DNA of 12,297 bases from Firmicutes bacterium UBA6418 (GTDB lineage Bacteria > Bacillota > Clostridia > Peptostreptococcales > Anaerovoracaceae), in contig DJPG01000037.1 in NCBI GenBank assembly GCA_002439735.1, forward strand, positions 3,636 through 15,932, read 5' to 3'. The notes beneath the pieces were generated by a model that did not search any database, was not told where the DNA came from, and saw nothing but the letters and a program-made list of their open reading frames with translations. Positions 6,746 through 11,717 of this stretch are shown in pieces; the first letter of the stretch is position 1, and every line of letters starts with the position of its first letter. A program made the translations under genes and the position numbers.

Positions 6746-6774
6746 AGTCAATTTACGCTCAATTCACGCTCAAT
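6746..6774 (-). repeat. Three tandem 11-bp repeats (ATTGAGC motif), right set, inverted
   Basis: On the minus strand, ATTGAGC begins at 6774 and 6763 and the diverged ATTGACT at 6752, again with an exact 11-bp period. The first 22 bp match the left set (4089-4110) at 19 positions. The two sets point toward each other and enclose the HTH-membrane gene, the ATPase and the frameshifted small gene. Confidence 0.8.
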
Positions 6775-6807
6775 GGATCTTTGACAGATTCTTGATAAGA
6801 TGATACC

Positions 6808-6927
6808 ATGAAAGAAGTTACGCAATATCCCAATAATATTATAGCAGAAAACGCCATTTTTGAAGTAGGAAAACCGGCGTTATATCTTGGGTATAGCGGA
6901 CAACTTCTCTCTCATAGACTGAAATAA
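6808..6927 (+). CDS. Possible 39-aa small ORF
   Basis: ATG at 6808 to TAA at 6925-6927 encodes a 39-residue peptide, from MKEVTQYPNNIIAENAIFEV to the C-terminal LLSHRLK. It has no clear ribosome-binding site and I know no relative. It ends just before the GAGGGAGG ribosome-binding site of the next small gene, so the two could be translated together. A TTGACA at 6781-6786 has only a weak -10 (TACCAT) 17 bp on. It may be a leader peptide, a remnant of a larger gene or chance. Confidence 0.25.
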   Translation: MKEVTQYPNNIIAENAIFEVGKPALYLGYSGQLLSHRLK

Positions 6928-6944
6928 CGAGGGAGGTGCGTGGT

Positions 6945-7160
6945 ATCGCAAGAAAGAGTGCTCCAATCAATGTAATTGTCCATTATCCTAAAACCATAGA
7001 AGGTCAGCGTGAATTGGCAGAGCGTGTTGCCGGTGTCCACGCAAGCTTGGTCAATCAGCATATCAAAAAACTAAATTGTCCTTCCGAGCAGAAGGTACAG
7101 CTACTGGATGCGGTTATCAAATCCGCATCCATAGAGAAAGCAGGTGAACAAACTCCTTAA
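6945..7160 (+). CDS. Small element-associated protein, 71 codons, with ATC in place of a start codon
   Basis: The frame reads (I)ARKSAPINVIVHYPKTIE, then GQRELAERVAGVHASLVNQHIKKLNCPSEQ and a helical end, stopping at 7158-7160. It resembles short proteins I recall beside serine recombinases in clostridial mobile elements, which start with a Lys-rich stretch followed by SPINVIVHYP. No function is established. GGGAGG lies 8 bp before an ATC (6945-6947), where ATG is expected. The only upstream in-frame candidate, GTG at 6936, sits inside the ribosome-binding site and is a poor start. So either translation begins at the rare ATC or a G-to-C change has silenced the gene. A hairpin terminator overlaps its last codons. 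Such a small basic protein next to the att site would be a candidate directionality factor, but that is inference. Confidence 0.5.
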   Translation: MARKSAPINVIVHYPKTIEGQRELAERVAGVHASLVNQHIKKLNCPSEQKVQLLDAVIKSASIEKAGEQTP

Positions 7161-7182
7161 AGTTTGAATACCTGCTTTTTTC
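7137..7182 (+). terminator. Rho-independent terminator overlapping the end of the small gene
   Basis: AAAGCAGGT (7137-7145) pairs with ACCTGCTTT (7170-7178), enclosing a second short stem AAACT/AGTTT, and is followed by a T-run to 7181. The stop codon lies in the loop region. Confidence 0.8.
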
Positions 7183-7500
7183 TATACCTTTATGATGTCT
7201 TTGAAGTATTTCTCCCAAGAAATCTTGAACATCTGCTTTTCATCCTTCGCCCAACATCTGAGCGTTCCCAGATCAAGATTTATCAACCGGGAAGTCTATG
7301 TAATGTCCTCTGCTAATTCCAATCAAGTCAGCAACTTCTTTTTGCATCAGCCCCATGTGGTGACGACACCAACGGAGCCTGTCCTGCACATTCGGTATAT
7401 CCTCATAATTCTGATACTGTTGATTGAACAACTGTGCTTCTAATAACTTGCGAGGGGCTATCAGTCGGAAACTATGGATATACGTAGGTGCATACCTCAC
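7182..7500 (-). pseudogene. Decayed HTH-domain gene of a clostridial mobile-element type
   Basis: The visible frame reads RYAPTYIHSFRLIAPRKLLE, then NVQDRLRWCRHHMGLMQKEV and ADLIGISRGHYIDF, a helix-turn-helix, before stopping at 7273. A second frame picks up immediately, near 7290, as SRLINLDLGTLRCWAKDEKQ and MFKISWEKYFKDIIKV, ending at 7182. Proteins of this type normally carry two HTH units separated by about 60 residues, the second ending in a WEKYFK-like motif. So the middle has been deleted and the frame lost at the joint. The 5' end is also unclear: GTG at 7500 has no ribosome-binding site, and the frame runs open upstream to about 7586 without an ATG. The remains lie directly inside the left end of the element. 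No product is expected beyond a fragment. Confidence 0.65.
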
Positions 7501-7901
7501 ATAGCTGTCCGAAGTGGAGCAAAGAAGGATGTAAATGTTCTCGGAAGCCTTTGCAAAAATACGCCATTTTGGTTCTTTTCAGCTCTGGGGGGATTGGTTC
7601 GGAACCATAAACGCATCTGCGAGAGGATAGCATTTTCGATGCATTTCGCTGCATAAGTCGCCAGGCGCGTGGAACGGCCGGCAGTATAGGTACTGACGGC
7701 TTTGATCAGACCAATGGTTCCGATCGAGATCAGATCATCCTGACAGGTTCCGGGGCTGATGTATTTTTTCGCGATGTGCGCGACAAGACGCAGATTGCGC
7801 TCGATGAGAACACTGCGTGCGTTCGCGTCACCCTGCTGCAGCTTTTCGACATAGAATTGTTCTTCTTGTTCAGTAAGCGGGCGTGGAAAGGAACTGCTCA
7901 T
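7497..7901 (-). CDS. sigK: sigK 5' half: sporulation sigma factor SigK, region 2, truncated by the element
   Basis: Host codons 7632-7901 encode 90 residues starting MSSSFPRPLTEQEEQFYVEK, then the core-binding region 2 (RNLRLVAHIAKKY, DLISIGTIGLIKAV, RLATYAAKCIEN). The frame then enters the element and runs about 44 foreign residues to a stop at 7497, so the unexcised product would bind core poorly and lack region 4. I chose the ATG at 7899-7901, after AGGGGG, because it aligns with the mature N-terminus of B. subtilis SigK (NNAFPQPL). In-frame ATGs at 7922 and 7955 would add 7 or 18 residues, but the last lies almost on the predicted transcription start. On the chosen start there is no inhibitory pro-sequence. 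Rejoined to 1436-1801, this encodes a 211-aa factor, close to the usual mature length. Confidence 0.92.
   Translation of the reverse strand: MSSSFPRPLTEQEEQFYVEKLQQGDANARSVLIERNLRLVAHIAKKYISPGTCQDDLISIGTIGLIKAVSTYTAGRSTRLATYAAKCIENAILSQMRLWFRTNPPRAEKNQNGVFLQRLPRTFTSFFAPLRTAM
7624..7636 (-). other. Attachment site at the sigK 5' half
   Basis: On the sigK strand this reads AAAATGCTATCCT, the last host codons being those for Cys-Ile-Glu-Asn. ATCCT (7624-7628) matches 1794-1798 exactly, and the AA and G upstream keep phase with the partner site. In the integrated state the sigK frame runs on into element DNA. Confidence 0.75.
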
Positions 7902-7969
7902 AGATAAAACCCCCTGCTGCATGGAGAGGACGACCGACAGCCGCACCGTCTGCATGCGCTCTTTTGTCC

Positions 7970-7999
7970 ACTATATGCCTGCCTCTGTCCCAAAGTGCC
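7970..7999 (-). promoter_or_regulatory. Possible SigE-type promoter of sigK
   Basis: On the minus strand, CATATAGT (7970-7977) resembles the SigE -10 consensus (CATACAnT). A weak GCACTTT lies 14 bp upstream. The -10 is the main support; expression of sigK from a SigE promoter in the mother cell is known in Bacillus and clostridia. Confidence 0.35.
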
Positions 8000-8094
8000 T
8001 GGCAACCCGCAAAAGTGCAAGTACCTATTTCGATCGGATGTTTTGAACAGACTTTGCGGGGCGCAAAAACGGATAGGAGAACGCAGCGGCAAAC

Positions 8095-8138
8095 AAAAGA
8101 GAGGCAGGAAAAGCATCGAATCCCGCCCCTCTTTTTTG
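8095..8138 (-). terminator. Rho-independent terminator after the DUF1540 gene
   Basis: On the minus strand, AAAAGAGGGGCGGG (8135-8122) pairs with CCTGCCTCTCTTTT (8108-8095) as a 14-bp stem with two G-U pairs and a 13-base loop, followed by a T-rich tail. On the plus strand the same positions are A-C mismatches, so it works best for the minus-strand gene. It begins about 20 bp after that gene's stop and isolates sigK from it. Confidence 0.8.
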
Positions 8139-8155
8139 AAAAATCCGAACCTCGT

Positions 8156-8320
8156 TTATCTTACTTCAAAAGACAGGCAGTCGGTGCACTGTTCCTGTGT
8201 CGGATTTGCTTCGTGCGTCCCCACGGTGATGGCATCCAGCGAACACAGGTTTTTGGTATGCTCATGGTGCATGCACTGATCAACGGTACAGCGGATGGTC
8301 TGATTGCATCTGTTTTCCAT
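8156..8320 (-). CDS. DUF1540 small Cys-rich protein
   Basis: A 54-aa protein with the DUF1540 pattern: IRCTVDQCMHHEHTKNLCSL, then DAITVGTHEANPTQEQCTDC and LSFEVR. The six spaced Cys residues and His pairs suggest a small metal-binding (probably zinc) fold, though the function of the family is unknown. DUF1540 genes are common in spore-forming clostridia and some are expressed during sporulation. ATG at 8318-8320 follows AAAGGAGG with good spacing, and a strong terminator follows the stop. Upstream, minus-strand TAATATT and CATAATAC 15 bp apart could be a weak SigE-type promoter, which would fit its place next to sigK. It is divergent from radC, with 64 bp between its start codon and the radC promoter. 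Confidence 0.85.
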   Translation of the reverse strand: MENRCNQTIRCTVDQCMHHEHTKNLCSLDAITVGTHEANPTQEQCTDCLSFEVR

Positions 8321-8384
8321 TTTGAATTCCTCCTTTTCTTTAGTATTATGACCGAATCTTCATAAAATATTACGAAACCACGGC

Positions 8385-8413
8385 TTGTACTTTCGCAAAA
8401 AAAATGTTATAAT
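8385..8413 (+). promoter_or_regulatory. SigA-type promoter of the radC-mre cluster
   Basis: TTGTAC (8385-8390), a 17-bp spacer containing an A8 tract, and a perfect TATAAT (8408-8413). The start point should be near 8420. I see no comparably good promoter between here and the end of the window, so radC, mreBCD and PBP2 may form one operon. Confidence 0.8.
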
Positions 8414-8428
8414 TTTTAAGGTTTTAAC

Positions 8429-8453
8429 CTCTTTCGCATTTTCTGCGAAGGAG
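8429..8453 (+). promoter_or_regulatory. Hairpin at the 5' end of the radC leader, covering a GAAGGAG
   Basis: CTCTTTCGCA (8429-8438) pairs with TGCGAAGGAG (8444-8453) around a 5-base loop. It would form within about 10 nt of the predicted mRNA start and bury a Shine-Dalgarno-like GAAGGAG that precedes an in-frame ATG at 8463. It may stabilise the 5' end or shut off the longer radC start. Confidence 0.45.
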
Positions 8454-8564
8454 ACGGGGAAAATGGACAGGACAGAAGATTCTTTCCGCAGCGTGATGCA
8501 GTTTATCGGCGTGGCTTTTGGCAGGCTCTGCAAAAAGACTGCGAGAAAAAGAAAGGAGCTTCTT

Positions 8565-9242
8565 ATGAAGATCAAATCCATGCCCGAGGAGGAACGCCCG
8601 GTGGAAAAAGCCGTGCTCGCAGGAGTTCAGACCCTGTCGAACGCGGAACTTCTGGCGGTGATCCTCGGCTCCGGAACCAAAGAAAAATCCGCGATCGGCT
8701 TAGCGGAAGATGTCCTCGCCAAAGACGCGGGCGGCATCGCCTATCTGGCAGAGTGTACCATACAGGAACTGATGAAGATCAGCGGTGTGGGACCGTTCAA
8801 AGCCGTTCGGATCATGGCGGCTGTTGAGCTTGGCAAACGCATCGCGACCAGACCGCGAACCAAACGTCTTGCGGTTGATGACGCCGACAAGGTTGCCGAC
8901 CTTTTCATGGAGGAAATGCGCTACAGCAAGCGGGAGATCTTCAAAGCCCTGCTGCTGAACGCAAAAGGTGAGATCATTTCCATCGAAACGGTTTCTGTGG
9001 GAGAACTGACTTCCACCCTGGTGCATCCGAGAGAAGTATTTCATCCGGCAGTGAAAAAAAGTGCTGCCGCGATTCTTTTTGTCCATAATCATCCGAGTGG
9101 GGATCCGACGCCGAGCGCCGAAGATTTCAAAACGACCAAAATGTTGGTCGAGTGCGGCAATCTTCTGCGTATCAAGGTTGTGGATCACCTGATCATCGGG
9201 GACGGACAATATACCAGCATGCAGAGCCTGGGATGTATATGA
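8565..9242 (+). CDS. radC: RadC family protein (JAB/MPN domain)
   Basis: A 225-aa RadC-type protein. The N-terminal UPF0758 part (PEEERPVEKAVLAGVQTLSN, AELLAVILGSGTK) contains a helix-hairpin-helix (ISGVGPFKAVRI). The C-terminal JAB/MPN domain shows the metal-site residues HNHPSGDPTPSAED, an upstream Glu (ETVSVGEL) and VVDHLIIGDG. Despite its name, a DNA-repair role is not supported in most bacteria and the true activity is unknown. I prefer the ATG at 8565 because AAAGGAG lies 6 bp upstream and RadC proteins normally begin MKIK-MPEEERP. An in-frame ATG at 8463 would add 34 basic residues with no family counterpart. RadC next to mreBCD is a conserved order in Firmicutes. The gap to mreB is 74 bp. 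Confidence 0.93.
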   Translation: MKIKSMPEEERPVEKAVLAGVQTLSNAELLAVILGSGTKEKSAIGLAEDVLAKDAGGIAYLAECTIQELMKISGVGPFKAVRIMAAVELGKRIATRPRTKRLAVDDADKVADLFMEEMRYSKREIFKALLLNAKGEIISIETVSVGELTSTLVHPREVFHPAVKKSAAAILFVHNHPSGDPTPSAEDFKTTKMLVECGNLLRIKVVDHLIIGDGQYTSMQSLGCI

Positions 9243-9316
9243 GGACACAGGCACAGCGACGCTGCTGGGCAAACAGGCGAAGATAATGATTGTGATAAAG
9301 CAGTGGAGGTATTAAA

Positions 9317-10372
9317 ATGTGCAGTTTATTCAAAGCGAAAGATATGGGCATCGACCTGGGGACAGCCAATACGCTGATTTTTGTCAAGGGCAGCGGAATC
9401 GTTCTGAACGAACCGTCGGTTATTGCGGTCAACGATAAGGGCAAAACACTGGCTGTCGGCTCGGAGGCCAAAGCGATGCTGGGTAAAGCGCCGGCCAATA
9501 TTTCGGTTGTCAGACCGCTGCAGGACGGCGTTATCTCGGACTTTGACCGCACGGCGGATATGCTCAAAGCGTTTCTGGAAACTGCACTGGCAGTCAAAAA
9601 GATCCGCAACTTCCGCGTTGTGGTCGGCGTACCGAGCGGCGTGACCGAAGTCGAGAAACGAGCCGTGGAAGAAATCGTCAGACAGATGGGTGCGACCGAG
9701 GTCTTTATCCTGGAAGAACCGATGGCAGCGGCGATCGGCGCGGGTATGCCGGTCGACGGCACCACAGGCTGCATGATCGCGGACATCGGTGGCGGCACAT
9801 CGGACATTGCCATCATCGCGCTCGGCGGTATTGTGGCAAGTACTTCCATTCGCCATGCCGGGGATAAAATGAATGAAGCAATCATACAATATATGAGAAA
9901 ACGCCATGCGCTCCTGATCGGCGAACGCACCGCGGAGCAGCTCAAGATCAATATCGGCTGCGCCTGCATGGATGTGGATGACAATGGAAACGAAGTGATC
10001 CGGACGATGAACGCAAGAGGCAGAGACATCATTTCCGGATTGCCAAAGACACTTGAAGTCAACAACAAAGACATCATGATCGCGCTGCAGGAGTCGATGG
10101 ACATTATCGTAGACGGCGTCAAAGCAACCATCGAAAAAGCGCCGCCTGAAATCGCGGCCGATATCGCGGAGCACGGCATGGTGCTTTCCGGCGGAGGCGG
10201 CATGATCTACAATCTGGACAAGCTGATCAAAAAAAGAACCGACATGGATGTGACAGTTGCCGAAAACGCGTTTGAAGCCGTGGCGGTCGGAACGGGCATG
10301 AGCCTGGAGAACATTGAGAAATTAAAGGTCTACGCCTCTAATGGCAAGAAAAATTACGACAGCAGACCGTAA
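9317..10372 (+). CDS. mreB: Rod shape-determining protein MreB
   Basis: A 351-aa bacterial actin that forms membrane-bound filaments guiding side-wall peptidoglycan synthesis. The actin-fold ATP-binding motifs are clear: phosphate 1 MGIDLGTANT near the N-terminus, phosphate 2 MIADIGGGTSDIAI in the middle, and adenosine motif MVLSGGGGMIYNLD near residue 295. FILEEPMAAAIGAGMPV is also typical of MreB/Mbl. GGAGGT lies 6 bp before the ATG. Length and full-length similarity are normal. It follows radC and precedes mreC by 29 bp, in one transcription direction. MreB itself, rather than Mbl or MreBH, is indicated by the mreCD neighbours. Confidence 0.97.
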   Translation: MCSLFKAKDMGIDLGTANTLIFVKGSGIVLNEPSVIAVNDKGKTLAVGSEAKAMLGKAPANISVVRPLQDGVISDFDRTADMLKAFLETALAVKKIRNFRVVVGVPSGVTEVEKRAVEEIVRQMGATEVFILEEPMAAAIGAGMPVDGTTGCMIADIGGGTSDIAIIALGGIVASTSIRHAGDKMNEAIIQYMRKRHALLIGERTAEQLKINIGCACMDVDDNGNEVIRTMNARGRDIISGLPKTLEVNNKDIMIALQESMDIIVDGVKATIEKAPPEIAADIAEHGMVLSGGGGMIYNLDKLIKKRTDMDVTVAENAFEAVAVGTGMSLENIEKLKVYASNGKKNYDSRP

Positions 10373-10401
10373 ACGCAGGATAAAAAATAAGGGAAAGATT
10401 T

Positions 10402-11220
10402 ATGAGATGGATTCGAGAACACAAGTTAATAACCGCGTTGCTGCTGGTACTGCTGATTTTGTTGATGATTTTTGCGGTATCCGTGATGGCCGGGAAAAAA
10501 TTCGATTCCGCGACTTCCGCGGTGAACAGCGGCGTTTCAAAGATATCCGGCATTTTTTCCGGTGTAGGAAACGCGGTGCGCAATACCGTCAAAGGGATTT
10601 TTTCCTACCGCAGTCTGGAACAGCAGATGGAAGAGCTGCAAAGTGAAAACGCATCGCTCAAACGACAGCTTGCGGAAGAAAAGATGACGCAGGAACAGTT
10701 GGACGAACTGCAAGAGCTTTCCTCTGTCCTGAACTATGACTACACAAAAAAAACCTTTGACATCGTGTCCTGTGACGTGATCTCCATGGATGGTTCCAAC
10801 TGGACGAATCTGTTTACGATCAACTGCGGAACCGAAAGCGGCGTCAAGGTTGGAGACGCGGTGGTGAATGGCACCGGTCTGATCGGGAAAGTAGAAGAAA
10901 CCGGCAAAGGCTGGTCAAAAGTCATGGCATTAATCGACGAGGGCAGCAAAGTCAGCTTCAAATTGGCGCGTGACCGGAAACAACTGGGCGTCGTTGCGGG
11001 AAATTCCAAGGGCTCCGTCAGCGGCTATATGATCGACGGTGAATCGTTGGTATCCGAAGGAGATGTGATCATCACTTCCGGACTTGGCACCTACCCGGAG
11101 GGTCTGGAGATTGGCAGCGTCAAGAGTGTCACCTACAACAGCAACACGCTGCTCAAGGAAATTACGGTGGAACTGGCCGTGAACTTTAAGAGTTTGGATA
11201 AGGTGGCGGTGATATTATGA
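10402..11220 (+). CDS. mreC: Rod shape-determining protein MreC
   Basis: A 272-aa bitopic membrane protein that links the elongation machinery to PBP2 outside the cell. There is a short cytoplasmic N-terminus (MRWIREHK), one membrane segment (about 9-31), a coiled coil (about 70-108: LEQQMEELQSENASLKRQLA and on), and then the beta-rich extracellular domain with the usual GLIGKVEETGKGWSKVMALI and GDVIITSGLGTYPEGLEIG motifs. The ribosome-binding site (AGGGAAAG) is mediocre. The stop overlaps the mreD start as ATGA, suggesting translational coupling. Confidence 0.95.
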   Translation: MRWIREHKLITALLLVLLILLMIFAVSVMAGKKFDSATSAVNSGVSKISGIFSGVGNAVRNTVKGIFSYRSLEQQMEELQSENASLKRQLAEEKMTQEQLDELQELSSVLNYDYTKKTFDIVSCDVISMDGSNWTNLFTINCGTESGVKVGDAVVNGTGLIGKVEETGKGWSKVMALIDEGSKVSFKLARDRKQLGVVAGNSKGSVSGYMIDGESLVSEGDVIITSGLGTYPEGLEIGSVKSVTYNSNTLLKEITVELAVNFKSLDKVAVIL

Positions 11221-11717
11221 AGTACTGGAAAACAGGTATATTCTTCCTGGTTGCCTTCTGCATACAGACCTCGCTGCTCAATCTGATCCGCATCGCGGGG
11301 TATACACCGAATCTCCTGCTTTGTCTGGTGGTTGTGTTTTCCTTTTTGTATGAGGAGCAGATCGGCGGACTGCTGTATGGAGCTTTCTTTGGCGTGCTGT
11401 ACGATATCTGTTTTTCGGAAGTCGTGGGGCCGATGCCAATTGCGTTGGTTTTTGTCGCGCTGCTCATTCTTGCTCTGCGCGAATACGCGAATGTCGAGAA
11501 TATCATGAACATGTGGATTGTATCGCTGCTCGCCATCGTCCTATATTACGTGCTGAATTGGGGTCTCAAACATCTGGCAGGCAATCCGATTGGGATCGTG
11601 TACGTGTTGAAAACGCTGCCTTGGATCACCCTGTACTCCCTTTTGGTCATCACGGTGCTCTATCTGATTCTGATCAGAAAAGCAGTAAGACATCGGAAAG
11701 ACAGGTATTTCAGATGA
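11217..11717 (+). CDS. mreD: Rod shape-determining protein MreD
   Basis: A 166-aa integral membrane protein of the elongasome. It has about five hydrophobic segments, starting WKTGIFFLVAFCIQTSLLNL, and the family-like LLYGAFFGVLYDICFSEVVG stretch, ending in a basic cytoplasmic tail (RKAVRHRKDRYFR). It overlaps mreC by 4 bp at its start and PBP2 by 4 bp at its end (both ATGA), so the three proteins are probably made in fixed ratio. MreD sequences are poorly conserved; the assignment rests on topology, size and position. Confidence 0.9.
   Translation: MKYWKTGIFFLVAFCIQTSLLNLIRIAGYTPNLLLCLVVVFSFLYEEQIGGLLYGAFFGVLYDICFSEVVGPMPIALVFVALLILALREYANVENIMNMWIVSLLAIVLYYVLNWGLKHLAGNPIGIVYVLKTLPWITLYSLLVITVLYLILIRKAVRHRKDRYFR

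Larger units (their letters stand above)
1799..7628. mobile_element. Skin-like prophage/transposon remnant (5,830 bp) interrupting sigK
   Basis: The element lies between the two halves of sigK and carries a large serine recombinase beside the sigK 3' half, as expected for a sporulation-regulated skin element. Aligning the two junctions with a fixed offset of 5,830 bp gives the shared pattern G-AA-G--ATCCT (sigK sense strand), including a perfect 5-bp ATCCT. Any crossover within it restores the sigK frame. The exact crossover dinucleotide cannot be read from the sequence, so the ends are certain only within about 12 bp. The interior is more AT-rich than the flanks. Cargo includes a truncated tnpV, an HTH membrane protein, an AAA+/DUF4143 ATPase and several small or broken genes. 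No phage structural genes remain. It is much smaller than the B. subtilis (about 48 kb) or C. difficile (about 15 kb) skin elements. Confidence 0.92.

Noticed and set aside
4089..6774. A classical insertion sequence bounded by the 11-bp repeats
   Set aside because: No transposase between them and no matching short duplications outside them; kept only as a possible nested cassette.
7472..7656. 60-aa frames on both strands over the left att region
   Set aside because: Short, without initiation signals, and overlap the sigK 5' extension and the decayed HTH gene.
8385..8564. Extended radC start at 8385
   Set aside because: This codon is inside the -35 of the radC promoter, so it would not be transcribed; the start at 8565 has a strong ribosome-binding site and matches the family.
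9193..10203. 336-aa and 282-aa open frames on the minus strand
   Set aside because: Mirror frames of mreB, Ser/Pro/Ile-rich or His/Asp-rich without recognisable domains; mreB is certain here.
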